Under the pieces are notes generated by a model. It made no database searches, was not told where the DNA came from, and saw nothing but the letters and a program-made list of their open reading frames with translations. From Weizmannia acidilactici (lineage in GTDB: Bacteria > Bacillota > Bacilli > Bacillales > Bacillaceae_C), in contig NZ_BKZP01000014.1 in assembly GCF_008974185.1 (NCBI RefSeq), positions 1 to 64,000 of the forward strand: a stretch of DNA of 64,000 nt, written 5' to 3'. The translations under genes and the position numbers were made by a program. Below, piece by piece: positions 37,032-46,213 of the stretch; the first letter of the stretch is position 1, and each line of letters opens with the position of its first letter.

Positions 37032-37911
37032 AATGGCTGCCGTGCCGCAAGCCGTATACAGGCCGGCATCCGTTGAAGAAGCATGGGCATTGAAACAGAA
37101 ATTTGGCGGGGCTGCCGCGTTGATTGCTGGGGGGACGCTTTTGCAAATGAAGCGGGAGCAGGGGGCCGTATTCCCGCCCTGCCTCATCAGCCTGGAACAC
37201 ATTAAAGAATTGTACGATATCCATGTATCCGCACAAAACCTTGCGATCGGATCTTGCGTTAGGCTGTCCGATTTACGGAAAAATTCCTTAATAGAAAAAG
37301 ATTGGCACATCCTTCATGAAGCAGTCCGGCGAGTTGCGGCACCGGCTGTCCGGAACCGGGCAACAATCGGCGGCAATGTCTGTTACATGTCAGGAGACAC
37401 AATCCCGGCATTGCTCTCGCTCGGCGCGAAAGCTGTTTGGTTTGACGGGGATTACAAAACAGATGATTTACAAGTTTTTTTGCAGCAGGCGCCATTGCAC
37501 CCGTCCTGTATTTTAACGGCCATCCTGCTGCCGGAACCGCCTGCTGTGGAAAAAAAGATTTGTTTTTATCAAAAAATCGGGCGGAGAGCGGCCTTTACCC
37601 CGTCTTTAACGGTTGTTTCCTTCTTTGCAGGGCTGACAAATGAAAACCGGGTGGAGCAAATTCGGATCGCTGCTGGCGGGGGTTCGAGTTTTCCAAAGCG
37701 GCTGACAGCATGCGAGCAGTTTTTAAAAGGAAAGGTTTTGGCAGAGGAAGTCATGGCCGTAGCGCATGAAAAAATCATGGAAGAATATGATCCGCTGCCG
37801 GATGCTTTTGCCACGGTGGATTACCGGAAAAAGGCGGCTTCCAATTTGATTGTTTCAACGTTTATCAGTTTTTTAAACGGAAAGGATGGTGCCGATGAAG
37901 CTGAAGCATGA
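37015..37911 (+). CDS. pucC: Xanthine dehydrogenase FAD-binding subunit
   Basis: 298 residues of the CoxM/CutM family: FAD-binding segment AALIAGGTLLQMKREQ, VRNRATIGGNVCYMSGDTIPALLSLGA and the C-terminal CO_deh_flav_C domain. It passes electrons from the iron-sulfur subunit to NAD or another acceptor. ATG 37015 is used because GGGGG lies seven bases upstream; other in-frame ATGs at 36967 and 37009 have poor sites. Overlaps pucB and pucD on either side. Confidence 0.92.
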   Translation: MAGQDKMAAVPQAVYRPASVEEAWALKQKFGGAAALIAGGTLLQMKREQGAVFPPCLISLEHIKELYDIHVSAQNLAIGSCVRLSDLRKNSLIEKDWHILHEAVRRVAAPAVRNRATIGGNVCYMSGDTIPALLSLGAKAVWFDGDYKTDDLQVFLQQAPLHPSCILTAILLPEPPAVEKKICFYQKIGRRAAFTPSLTVVSFFAGLTNENRVEQIRIAAGGGSSFPKRLTACEQFLKGKVLAEEVMAVAHEKIMEEYDPLPDAFATVDYRKKAASNLIVSTFISFLNGKDGADEAEA

Positions 37912-40198
37912 AAAGCGGGGAATCGGGCCGGATGGCATTGCGAAAGTAACAGGTAGCCTTGCTTATTTAACGGATCTGTCATTTCCGGACATGCTGTACG
38001 GAAAAATATTGAGAAGTTTTTATCCGCATGCAAAAATTCTTTCAATTGATACGTCCCGCGCCGAAAAGTTGCCGGGGGTTGCGGCTGTCATTACTTATAA
38101 AGATGTGACGGGCTTGAACGGCTTCGGGATCGTCATGCCCGACCAGCCCGTTTTATGTGAAGACCGGGTCCGCTATGTCGGAGATGCGGTCGCGGCCGTT
38201 GCGGCAGAATCGGTTGAAATTGCAGAAAAAGCATTGGAGCGGATTGAAGTCGTTTATGAACCTCTCCCGGTAATCGACAGCCCGGCAAAAGCACTTGAGC
38301 CCGGTGCGCCGAAGCTGCATACGAAAGGGAACATCCTCCATCGTGCGGAAAATAAGCGGGGAGAAGTGAAGGAGGCTTTTGCGCGGTGTGCGGCTGTTGT
38401 TGAAGAAACGTACCATGTCCCGCGCCAGATGCATACGTATATGGAAACGGAAGGCGGGGTGGCCGTCCCGGAAGAAAACGGCGGAATTACGGTTTATTGC
38501 GGTTCCCAGCACGGCTACCGGGACCGCTTCCAACTGTCGCGGATCCTCGGGATGGATGAAGAAAAAATCCGCGTTGTGTCTAGTCCTATAGGCGGTTCTT
38601 TCGGCGGAAAAGATGAATTGCATATCCAGCCGTACGTGGCATTGTTGGCACTCGCTACGGGAAGGCCGGTAAAAATCCATCAAACAAGGAAAGAATCGGT
38701 CATTTCCAGTATTAAGCGACACCCTATGGAAATCAAAGTCAAAACCGGGGCGGATGAATACGGGAAGCTGCTTGCTTTCCAGGCGGTGATCATCGCAGAT
38801 ACCGGCGCATATGCTACGCTCGGGCCGGCTGTGCTCGATTTTGCCGTTGAACATGCCATCGGGCCGTATATCATCCCGAATGTAGATGTAACCGGAATGG
38901 CGGTATTTACGAATAACGGAGTATCCGGCGAGTTCCGCGGGTTCGGCGGCAACCAGGTCACATTTGCGCTGGAGGGGCAGATCGACCGCCTGGCCGATCA
39001 ATTGCAGCTGGACCCGATTGAGTTCAGAAGGCGGAACCTCCGCCAAAAAAACGCCCCCGGCCCGTTAGGCCACCGGATCGCCGAAACAACCGGCGCTTCC
39101 GATGTGCTGGAAGCCATCGCGCAAAAAGTGGAGCTGAAAAAGATGGCCGTCCATTTTTACAATGAACGGCATAAGTGGAAAAAACGCGGGTTCGGCATGG
39201 CCATTACAATGCATGGCGGAGGGCTCGGATACGGGCGTTTGGACCCGGCCGGCGGGCGCCTTCGCCTTTCAAAAGAAGGAAAAATTGAAATTGCATTCGG
39301 TTTTGAAGAAGCCGGCCAGGGGATTTTAAGTGTCATCGAGAAAATCACTTGCAATTCGCTTGGCTGTTCAAAAAACGATTTATCGATTGTCATCGGGGAC
39401 ACCTCTTGTGCCCCATCATCCGGATCCACCACTGCCTCAAGGGGAACGAGCATGGTATGGCACGCCTTGCAGCGGATGAAGGGGGATTTTTGCAATAAAT
39501 TGCTGGAAAAAGCGTCGGCAGCTGCCGGCATTCCTGCCTCCCAATTGCGGCTGGGAGAAGGCGGCGTTTTTTCCTCCGGCGGCATGGTACTTTCGTATGG
39601 CGAGCTGGCAGATCAAATCTCTGATATTGAATCGGTTGCCGTCACCGTGAAATTTGATTTTCCAACAACGCCGGATCAAGTGAACGCAGGGCATTTTTTG
39701 TATGCATTTTCCGGTGTTCTGGCCGAAGTGGAAGTGGACCTCTTGACAGGCATGGTAAAAGTGGTTGGCTTGGATCAGGCGATTGCGGCAGGCCCGGTCG
39801 TGGACGAAATCGGTTATACCGGCCAAATTGAAGGGGGCGGTGTAATGGCGCTCGGCTATACGCTGATGGAAGATGCCGCCATGAAAGAAGGCAGGTATTT
39901 GGCAGAAAACCTGGACCAATATTTTATCCCGACCATTGCGGACGTGCCTTTCCATATGGATGTGGAACCGATTGAAAAATTAGTGGATGGCGATCCTTAC
40001 GGCCCGAGGGGAGTGGGGGAAATCGGTTCGGTTGCCGTTGCGCCGGCTGTCGCAAAAGCGATCCACCATGCAACCGGGTTTTGGGCAAACCGCCTGCCGG
40101 TTTCGCCGGAAGACATTTTGAAATTTGCCATGAAAGAAGGGGACGGGGCATGGAAAATGGAAAAACAGCCGCTAAAATCCAAGCTACGTTTGAACTGA
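37895..40198 (+). CDS. pucD: Xanthine dehydrogenase molybdenum-binding subunit
   Basis: 767 residues: an N-terminal a/b hammerhead domain (about 20-125, KVTGSLAYLTDLSFPDMLYG) and the molybdopterin-binding domain (IGGSFGGKDELHIQPYVALL, EFRGFGGNQVTFALEGQID, and near the end GPRGVGEIGSVAVAPA, whose glutamate is the catalytic base of this family). It hydroxylates hypoxanthine or xanthine. ATG 37895 follows AAAGGAT; the frame could begin at GTG 37886. It overlaps pucE by 49 bp. Substrate specificity is taken from the operon type. Confidence 0.94.
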   Translation: MKLKHEKRGIGPDGIAKVTGSLAYLTDLSFPDMLYGKILRSFYPHAKILSIDTSRAEKLPGVAAVITYKDVTGLNGFGIVMPDQPVLCEDRVRYVGDAVAAVAAESVEIAEKALERIEVVYEPLPVIDSPAKALEPGAPKLHTKGNILHRAENKRGEVKEAFARCAAVVEETYHVPRQMHTYMETEGGVAVPEENGGITVYCGSQHGYRDRFQLSRILGMDEEKIRVVSSPIGGSFGGKDELHIQPYVALLALATGRPVKIHQTRKESVISSIKRHPMEIKVKTGADEYGKLLAFQAVIIADTGAYATLGPAVLDFAVEHAIGPYIIPNVDVTGMAVFTNNGVSGEFRGFGGNQVTFALEGQIDRLADQLQLDPIEFRRRNLRQKNAPGPLGHRIAETTGASDVLEAIAQKVELKKMAVHFYNERHKWKKRGFGMAITMHGGGLGYGRLDPAGGRLRLSKEGKIEIAFGFEEAGQGILSVIEKITCNSLGCSKNDLSIVIGDTSCAPSSGSTTASRGTSMVWHALQRMKGDFCNKLLEKASAAAGIPASQLRLGEGGVFSSGGMVLSYGELADQISDIESVAVTVKFDFPTTPDQVNAGHFLYAFSGVLAEVEVDLLTGMVKVVGLDQAIAAGPVVDEIGYTGQIEGGGVMALGYTLMEDAAMKEGRYLAENLDQYFIPTIADVPFHMDVEPIEKLVDGDPYGPRGVGEIGSVAVAPAVAKAIHHATGFWANRLPVSPEDILKFAMKEGDGAWKMEKQPLKSKLRLN

Positions 40199-40647
40199 AC
40201 GGCCGGCAGCTTTCCCTTGAAGTTGATCCGGTTTTAAGACTTGTCGATCTGTTGCGCGACCAGCTGCATATGACAGGAACAAAAATTTCGTGCGGCATTG
40301 GTCGCTGCGGGGCTTGTTCGGTGCTCCTGGACGGGAAAGTAGTAAATGCCTGCCTGGTATTGGCTTATCAAATCGATGGGTCTCACATCACGACCATTGA
40401 AGGAATCCAAAAAGGCGGGGAGTTGGATCTGATTCAGCAATGTTTCCTGGAAGAAGGAGGCTTCCAGTGCGGCTACTGTACGCCCGGCATGATCATGGCG
40501 GCAAAAGCGCTCACCGATGAAAATCTATTCCCGGGTGACGAAGAAATCATAGAAGCACTGTCCGGAAACCTCTGCCGCTGCACCGGATACGGCGGGATAC
40601 TCCGAGCCCTCTATCGGTTTAAAGCGGAAAAAGCGAAAGAAAGTTGA
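40150..40647 (+). CDS. pucE: Xanthine dehydrogenase 2Fe-2S subunit
   Basis: 165 residues of the CoxS/XdhC iron-sulfur family with two clusters: plant-type ferredoxin cysteines in SCGIGRCGACSVLLDG plus a later cysteine, and the helical-domain set GFQCGYCTPGMIM and LCRCTGYGGI. It links the molybdenum subunit to the FAD subunit. Start at 40150 behind GAAGGGGA; upstream in-frame residues lie wholly inside pucD. Last gene of pucABCDE. Confidence 0.94.
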   Translation: MENGKTAAKIQATFELNGRQLSLEVDPVLRLVDLLRDQLHMTGTKISCGIGRCGACSVLLDGKVVNACLVLAYQIDGSHITTIEGIQKGGELDLIQQCFLEEGGFQCGYCTPGMIMAAKALTDENLFPGDEEIIEALSGNLCRCTGYGGILRALYRFKAEKAKES

Positions 40648-40687
40648 CGGGGCAGCTCCGTTTCATTCCGGGCTGCCGTGTCTTTTG
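40648..40687 (+). terminator. Terminator after pucE
   Basis: GGCAGC and GCTGCC arms (40651-40677) followed by GTGTCTTTT, in the gap between convergent pucE and the ArsR-type gene. Confidence 0.55.
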
Positions 40688-40694
40688 CCATCCG

Positions 40695-41270
40695 CTACCG
40701 CAGCCACCACAGTTCCGGCGGGTTTAATTCATATTCGCCGTTTTCCCTGTACATGTACTGGCACATGATCAGCTCCCGCCTTAATGTCGCGTAATCTTCA
40801 TGAAATTCCTTTAAAATTTCATTGACTTTTTTCTCCGGATATATTTTTCCAAACTCGAATTTTTGGGCAATATGGGCAAGCACAACCAGCTTCTTCTTGC
40901 GCTGGGCCGGGAACGTTTTTAATTTTCCGCCGGCCGTAAAGAAATTTTTCAAAATGCTTGCGCGTTCTTCTTCGGATACGGACATTTCCATATTCGTGCT
41001 CCTTTCCCCCAATGATAAAATCGCCATCGCGCTGCTTTCCAAAATTTTGGTGTTGAGCGAGAAATAAATGGTGTTTTTATCGCGCCGCTCCTTGATCAGT
41101 CCGACATCCCGGAGTTTTGTGATATGGTGGGTGATGGTCGGCGGCTTCAGCCCGAGCTTTCCGGCAATTGCCTGGCCGTGCAGCTCACCCTTTTGCAGCA
41201 GGGCAATGATCCGGACGCGCGTTAAATCACCGAGTGCTTTATGAAATTCCACAATTTTATTGAGCTGCAT
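40695..41270 (-). CDS. ArsR-type HTH regulator with DUF2087 domain
   Basis: 191 residues: an N-terminal ArsR winged helix (about 5-80, FHKALGDLTRVRIIALLQKG, LKPPTITHHITKLRDVGLIK) and a C-terminal DUF2087 domain (about 105-190, KLKTFPAQRKKKLVVLAHIA, then PEKKVNEILKEFHEDYATLRRELIM). No metal-binding cysteines typical of arsenic or cadmium sensors are visible, so the signal is unknown. It faces the puc operon but need not control it. ATG 41270 with AAAGAAAGG-type site. Confidence 0.88.
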   Translation of the reverse strand: MQLNKIVEFHKALGDLTRVRIIALLQKGELHGQAIAGKLGLKPPTITHHITKLRDVGLIKERRDKNTIYFSLNTKILESSAMAILSLGERSTNMEMSVSEEERASILKNFFTAGGKLKTFPAQRKKKLVVLAHIAQKFEFGKIYPEKKVNEILKEFHEDYATLRRELIMCQYMYRENGEYELNPPELWWLR

Positions 41271-41339
41271 GATGAGGACCTTTCTTTTTTAATTTATATC
41301 TAATTAGATAATAATCAAATTCCAATTTTAAATCAACCG

Positions 41340-41370
41340 TAAAAAAACCCGCCTTTCAAAAAGCGGGCTT
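41340..41370 (-). terminator. Terminator of a minus-strand remnant
   Basis: On the minus strand AAGCCCGC and GCGGG(TTT) arms flank TTTTTGAAAG and run into seven T residues. Confidence 0.75.
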
Positions 41371-41545
41371 TTACATGGCGTGTTTATGCGTTTCAGCCGT
41401 TTTGGCAAACATTGTGATGATCTTCCGGATTTTAACAACTTCCTCTTCTTTTAACCAGATAAAATAGCGGGGCGGCGGCAGGAGAATGGTAATATAGGAA
41501 CCGGGCAGGGGGGTGAAAGAAATTTCTGCCTGTCCTCCGGCATAT
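41371..41545 (-). pseudogene. Short open stretch without a start (gene remnant)
   Basis: About 55 codons are open on the minus strand up to TAA 41371-41373, reading PPPRYFIWLKEEEVVKIRKI and MFAKTAETHKHAM at the end. No start codon precedes it before an in-frame stop, yet a perfect terminator follows. This suggests the 3' end of a lost gene. Family not recognised. Confidence 0.35.
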
Positions 41546-41558
41546 TAAAAAATACTTC

Positions 41559-41813
41559 GTGCACCCGAACAGTGAAGAAAATCAGGTACACGAAATTCAT
41601 GAGGCAGTTGTCCATGATCTGGATCATACGGAATCAATTCATTTTATCAAGAAAATTTTCCCGGAAATGAAGGAAACGAAAAGCGGATTGGCTGCCCGTT
41701 TAGAAAATACCGTACTGGAGATCCGTTTTGATCGAAACATTTGCTGTAACTTCCAACCGGGCGCTTCCTTGGATAAAAAAGTGCAAATCGAAAATCTTTC
41801 GCTGGGAATATGA
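41559..41813 (+). CDS. Hypothetical small ORF, possibly degraded
   Basis: 84 codons from a GTG (HPNSEENQVHEIHEAVVHD...). The N-terminal part looks like a small Bacillus protein type ending in cysteine/histidine pairs, but the second half loses any such pattern. No ribosome site. Listed because the gap would otherwise be empty; it may be non-coding. Confidence 0.2.
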   Translation: MHPNSEENQVHEIHEAVVHDLDHTESIHFIKKIFPEMKETKSGLAARLENTVLEIRFDRNICCNFQPGASLDKKVQIENLSLGI

Positions 41814-41884
41814 ATGAACAAAATGATAAAAAAAGAAAACGCGGAGCAAACAAGGCTCGGCGTTTTTTCTTGCCTTTAACATGG

Positions 41885-41990
41885 GAAGCAACATCAGCGG
41901 AAAAGCAATTCTTATCGGCGAAAATTTTTCAAAAATCAGCGGCACGCCGGAAAAAATCGGTGGAAAATAACTCAAAATCAGCGGAACGGG
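41885..41990 (-). repeat. Repeat family C, exact 42-bp period
   Basis: On the minus strand CCGCTGATT-type cores start at 41984, 41942 and 41900, each exactly 42 bp apart, with CCGAT half-cores 24 bp after the first two. This is the cleanest copy of the family in the window. Confidence 0.7.
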
Positions 41991-42108
41991 TCACAACTGC
42001 GGCGGCTACATTCAAAGACTTATTTTTAGAAAATTCCCGCAGCAAACACGAATTTCGTAGTAAAATAAAAAAGAACAAGCTATCTTTCGAATGAAAGGGG
42101 AAAGAAAC

Positions 42109-43104
42109 ATGCAGAAAAAGCTGATTCCGTTTCAAGTGCTGGAAGTCTATGAGCAGGTGGAAGAAACGGTTCCGGAAGGCGTGCAACTGATTCATGCGCC
42201 CGATGTGTGGGAAAATGCTGGCTACGGGAAAGGCATTGTCATTGCGGTCATTGATACAGGTGTCGATAAAACGCATCCAGATTTAAAAGACCGGATTATA
42301 GGCGGGAAAGATTTTACGAATACAGGAGATTACCAGGATGATAACGGGCATGGGACACATGTGTGCGGAACGATTTTAGCTTCCAAAAATGCATACGGGG
42401 TCGTCGGGGTCGCACCTGGGGCAAAGGTGCTTGCTTTAAAGGCTTTAAATAAGGACGGGCAGGGGGAGTCGCAATGGATTAATGCGGCGCTCGATTATGC
42501 CATCAACTGGAAAGGGCCGAACGGTGAAAAAGTTTCCGCCATTTCCATGTCGCTCGGAGGTCCTGCCGATGAAAGAGAGCATGCCCTGATTCAAAAGGCT
42601 GTTCAAAATAATATATTGGTTGTTTGTGCAGCAGGCAACAGCGGGGACGGCCGCGACGATACCGATGAGATGGATTATCCCGGCGCTTATCCTGAAGTCG
42701 TAGAAGTCGGCGCGGTTGACCTGCAAAAGAATCTGGCCGATTTTTCCAATACGAATGCGGAAATTGACCTGGTCGCTCCCGGTGTTGGGATCCTTTCTAC
42801 TTACCCCGGCGGCAAATACGCTAGACTCAGCGGCACGTCAATGGCGACGCCGCATGTGAGCGGGGCGGCTGCATTGGTGAAACAGATGGAAGAAAAAGCA
42901 TTCGGCCGGGCGCTTACGGAAGCGGAGCTCTATGCGCAACTGTGCATTCATACAGAAAACCTGGGGTTGAACAAAAAAGCGCAGGGGAACGGGATGATCA
43001 ATTTGTCGCGTCCGGAGCAAAATGCAAGAGGCAATGAAATTAAAATCACGGTAGAATCCGAAAGCCTTGGCCTCAAACCGCAGACGGTAACAGTGACATA
43101 TTAA
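42109..43104 (+). CDS. isp: Intracellular serine protease (subtilisin family)
   Basis: 331 residues with no signal peptide, and the LIPF motif near the N-terminus (KKLIPFQVLEVYEQV) that in intracellular subtilisins blocks the active site until cleaved. The catalytic triad is clear: Asp in AVIDTGVDKTHPDL, His in DDNGHGTHVCGTI, Ser in LSGTSMATPHVSGAAAL. ATG 42109 follows AAAGGGGA; an in-frame ATG at 42091 has no site. It degrades proteins in stationary phase or sporulation by analogy. Monocistronic with a terminator. Confidence 0.95.
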   Translation: MQKKLIPFQVLEVYEQVEETVPEGVQLIHAPDVWENAGYGKGIVIAVIDTGVDKTHPDLKDRIIGGKDFTNTGDYQDDNGHGTHVCGTILASKNAYGVVGVAPGAKVLALKALNKDGQGESQWINAALDYAINWKGPNGEKVSAISMSLGGPADEREHALIQKAVQNNILVVCAAGNSGDGRDDTDEMDYPGAYPEVVEVGAVDLQKNLADFSNTNAEIDLVAPGVGILSTYPGGKYARLSGTSMATPHVSGAAALVKQMEEKAFGRALTEAELYAQLCIHTENLGLNKKAQGNGMINLSRPEQNARGNEIKITVESESLGLKPQTVTVTY

Positions 43105-43137
43105 CCGGCATGGGATTGAATCGAATTGGGCGCACAA

Positions 43138-43180
43138 AAAACCGGCTGCCTTATTGCAAGCTGCCGGTTTGTTCTTTTTT
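43138..43180 (+). terminator. Terminator after isp
   Basis: AAACCGGC and GCCGGTTT arms with a GCTGCC...GCAAGC inner part, followed by GTTCTTTTTT. Confidence 0.85.
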
Positions 43181-43404
43181 CGCTAATGATCAGTCCCCGC
43201 CGTAACCGGTGATTCGCGGTCAGGCATATGATGGAAAACTGTCCCCTTCTAGGAAATTTTACCGTTTCCAAGAAAAATTTTTTCGCCAATTTTAAACAAG
43301 TGCCAAAATGACTTTACAACGGTTAAAAAATGCACTATTCTAAATGAAAAATAAAGTTTGTATACTTTGTGAAATGGTTTTGCAGTAGAAATGGGGAAAA
43401 CCGT

Positions 43405-45324
43405 ATGATGACAAAGCGCCAAAAAGAGATTATAAAACTGTTGTCAATGGCCGGAGAACCGGTTACAGCCGATTGGATTGCAAAAGAAATCGGCGTCAGC
43501 GACCGTACTGTCCGCAGCGAAATGAAAGCGCTGCAATCAGAATGTGAAGCGGCAGGGGCAGTCCTTGAGTCGATGCGGGGAATTGGATACCGACTGAAAA
43601 TCACCGATCAGGCAGCCTTTCAGACGGCGATGGGACAAACCGGAAATGACCCGCAAGAGAAAATACAAACGGATTTTTCCGACCAGTCGAACCGGGTGGC
43701 TTATATGCTCAGGCGCTTTTTGCTGGAAAAAGGCGCGATCAAGTTGGAAACTTTCGAGGACGAAATGTATGTGTCAAAATCAACGATTCAACATGATTTA
43801 AAAATGCTGCGCGGCATTTTGAAAAAATATGGGCTTGATTTGGTTAACCGCCCCCATTACGGGACGCAGATTGTCGGTGACGAATACAAAAAGAGGCTGT
43901 GCTTATCCAACCAGATTATGCGCAATCCGGATTTAAGCATGGACCGGGATGCCATCCAACTGCTCGATGAAGACTTGTATTCGAAAATCAAAGAAATCAT
44001 CATCCAAAAAGTCAATGAATATAAAATCGAGATATCCGACATTTCGCTTGAAAACCTGGCCACCCATGTGACGATTGCCTGCAAGCGGATTGAAAAAGGG
44101 TTTTATATTGAAAAACTTGAGCATGAAATCCATAAAGAATATCCGTTTGAAAAATTTGTTGCCGGCGAAATTGTCCGCGAGGTGGAAAAACTGACGGGAC
44201 TGCATTTTCCGGAACCTGAGATCGACTATATCATTGTCCACCTTGTTGGTACGAAGCTTTTAAATAAAAGAGAACTCGTGGAATACGGGGAATTTGATGA
44301 GGCCGGGCACATCGTCCGCCGCATGCTGGAGAGGCTGAAAGAGGAAATGGGCTGGGATTTCAGTGGTGACCATGAACTGATCCAGGCGCTGACGCTTCAC
44401 ATCCGGCCGGTGATGAATCGGCTCCGTTATCATATGAACATCCGCAATCCGCTTCTGCAACAGATCAAAATGAAATATCCGGTTGCATTTGAAGGCGCCG
44501 TCATTGCAAGCAAATGCATTGAAGATTATTTGCAGATGGAAGTCGGCGAGCATGAAATCGCCTATATCGCATTGCATATCGGTGTGGCGCTCGAGCGGAT
44601 GAAAACAAAGGCCGGTAAAGCAAAAAAAGTACTCGTTGTCTGCGCATCCGGCGTCGGGAGTGCGAAACTGCTTTATTACCGGCTGCAGCGTTTATTTGAA
44701 CATGAGATGGAAATTGTCGACACGATCCATTTTTATAAATTGAAAGACTATGACTTGTCTTTTATCGACCTTGTCATCAGCACGATTCCGATTCAAGAGG
44801 ATCTCGGCGTACCGGTCCAGGTTGTCAATACGTTTTTGGAAGACGGTGACATTGAAAATATCAAACGGCAGCTCCATCCGGAAAAAACGGCATCAAAAGT
44901 TTATCTCGATCCTTCGCGGGTGTTCATCCATAAAGATTTTGAAGACAGGGAAAGTGCCATCCGGTTTTTATGCGGGGAGCTGAAAAAGCAGGAGCTTGTG
45001 CCGGAAAATTACGTAGATCTTGTGCTGGAAAGGGAAGCGGCGGCGCCGACAAGTTTCGGAAATTTGGTGGCCGTCCCCCATCCGATCAAACCGGTCACGG
45101 ATGAAACATTTTGGACGGTTTGCACACTGAAACGCCCGATCGCCTGGTACGGCCGGCAAATGGTCCAGTTTGTCTGCCTTTTGAATATCCAAAAGAATCC
45201 AAAAGGTGGCCTCGACCAGATGTATCAGCATTTGATTTCCGTCATTGAAAACAAAAATACCGTCCAAAAAATCATCCAAAGCGATTCCGTTGAAGAAGTC
45301 ATCGGCCTTTTAACCAAAACGTGA
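43405..45324 (+). CDS. licR: PRD-containing PTS-regulated transcription activator (LicR/ManR type)
   Basis: 639 residues: DeoR-like HTH (about 1-55, MTKRQKEIIKLLSMAG, GVSDRTVRSEMKAL), a second HTH (around 110-150), two PRD regulatory domains (about 180-395 with the phosphorylatable histidines), a PTS IIB-like module with cysteine in LVVCASGVGSAKLL (about 412-425), and a C-terminal fructose-type IIA module with histidine in AVPHPIKP (about 559). Such proteins activate beta-glucoside operons when PTS sugar drains phosphate from them. The IIA, IIB, IIC and glucosidase genes follow. Start at 43405 behind GGGG. Confidence 0.92.
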   Translation: MMTKRQKEIIKLLSMAGEPVTADWIAKEIGVSDRTVRSEMKALQSECEAAGAVLESMRGIGYRLKITDQAAFQTAMGQTGNDPQEKIQTDFSDQSNRVAYMLRRFLLEKGAIKLETFEDEMYVSKSTIQHDLKMLRGILKKYGLDLVNRPHYGTQIVGDEYKKRLCLSNQIMRNPDLSMDRDAIQLLDEDLYSKIKEIIIQKVNEYKIEISDISLENLATHVTIACKRIEKGFYIEKLEHEIHKEYPFEKFVAGEIVREVEKLTGLHFPEPEIDYIIVHLVGTKLLNKRELVEYGEFDEAGHIVRRMLERLKEEMGWDFSGDHELIQALTLHIRPVMNRLRYHMNIRNPLLQQIKMKYPVAFEGAVIASKCIEDYLQMEVGEHEIAYIALHIGVALERMKTKAGKAKKVLVVCASGVGSAKLLYYRLQRLFEHEMEIVDTIHFYKLKDYDLSFIDLVISTIPIQEDLGVPVQVVNTFLEDGDIENIKRQLHPEKTASKVYLDPSRVFIHKDFEDRESAIRFLCGELKKQELVPENYVDLVLEREAAAPTSFGNLVAVPHPIKPVTDETFWTVCTLKRPIAWYGRQMVQFVCLLNIQKNPKGGLDQMYQHLISVIENKNTVQKIIQSDSVEEVIGLLTKT

Positions 45325-45359
45325 AAACCGCCGCAGAAAAGGACGGTTTTCACAAAAAA

Positions 45360-45387
45360 AGTAAGCGTTTCCGTTAGTTAACGGAAA
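45360..45387 (+). promoter_or_regulatory. cre-like box plus 20-bp palindrome upstream of the IIA gene
   Basis: AGTAAGCGTTTCCG (45360-45373) resembles a cre site and overlaps a palindrome TTTCCGTTA-GT-TAACGGAAA (45368-45387). The same composite stands at 46214-46241. Likely the LicR-type activator site with overlapping CcpA control. Confidence 0.65.
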
Positions 45388-45507
45388 TGATCCAAATGTA
45401 AAATACCCCCGACCTGTAATAAAATAAAAGTAAGCAAGGAAAGTTCATTTATTTGTAAGCATTTGAAGAAGCGGGAACAAAATTTTTCATATAGGGAAGT
45501 GGAAAAT

Positions 45508-45837
45508 ATGAAAACTGAAGATATCGAAATGACTGCATTCCAAATCATCAGCAATGTGGGGACAGCCAAAAGCCTGGCCATGGAAGCACTGTACGCGGCA
45601 AGGGACGGGAACTTCGAACTGGCGGAAGAGAAAATGAAAGAATCGCGGAAATTTTTTGTGGAGGGCCATAAAGTCCATGCGTCACTGATCCAGCAGGAAG
45701 CATCAGGGAACAAAGTCGGGTTTTCGATGATTTTTATGCATGCGGAAGACCAGTTGATGAGCGCCGAAACCATTTCCGAACTGGTAAAGGAAATGATTGA
45801 AATGTATAAAAAGTTTGGAATTGCAGTAGAAAAATAG
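45508..45837 (+). CDS. licA: PTS lactose/cellobiose-type IIA component
   Basis: 109 residues, an all-helical trimeric IIA of the lactose/cellobiose family. The phosphorylated histidine is H78 in SMIFMHAEDQLM. It takes phosphate from HPr and passes it to the IIB at 46323. ATG 45508 follows GGGAAGTGG; an upstream in-frame ATG at 45463 adds an unrelated lysine-rich stretch. It has its own operator and terminator, and a 485-bp repeat-filled gap separates it from IIB, an unusual spacing for this operon type. Confidence 0.92.
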   Translation: MKTEDIEMTAFQIISNVGTAKSLAMEALYAARDGNFELAEEKMKESRKFFVEGHKVHASLIQQEASGNKVGFSMIFMHAEDQLMSAETISELVKEMIEMYKKFGIAVEK

Positions 45838-45845
45838 AAAAGGCC

Positions 45846-45880
45846 AACTGCTTTCTTTTTTAGGAGAAAGCAGTTTTTTT
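45846..45880 (+). terminator. Terminator after licA
   Basis: AACTGCTTTC and GAAAGCAGTT arms, then six to seven T residues. Confidence 0.92.
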
Positions 45881-45903
45881 GCGGCTGTGGGTTCCCTGCG
45901 GAA

Positions 45904-46190
45904 ACGCTGTTTTCTTTTCTGCCTTCGCTAATAAAAGCATTTTTTCTCTGATTTTAATTTCCATAGAGGGGAATCTTGGATGCACGGCCTCGAAATAGGG
46001 CAGGTTCACCTTAAACATTGAAAGAGGTCCTCTATTTTTTCTTCCGTTTTCGCCGCAACGCTGATTTCTTGATACCTTTCACCGATGATTAGCAGGGAAC
46101 CGCTAATTAAAGCTTCATTTCCGCTGATTTTGATAAAAGCCGGGATCCGCTAACCTCCTCTTTCTTCCTCCCGACGCTGATTTCTGTTTA
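45904..46190 (+). repeat. Repeat family C array between licA and licB
   Basis: CGCTGATT-type cores at 46058 and 46100 are exactly 42 bp apart with a CCGATGATT half-core at 46082 (24+18). Looser cores follow at 46121, 46147 and 46174, and earlier ones at 45904, 45926 and 45946. The whole stretch lacks ORFs. Confidence 0.6.
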
Positions 46191-46213
46191 CATAGAGAAG
46201 TGACCAAATTTCG

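Noticed and set aside
38153-39046. 297-codon frame opposite pucD
   Set aside because: Mirror frame of the molybdenum subunit; no start signal or homology pattern.
45322-45351. Hairpin after licR (GTGAAAACCG with CGGTTTTCAC)
   Set aside because: Good stem but followed by A residues rather than T on the plus strand; terminator function not supported.
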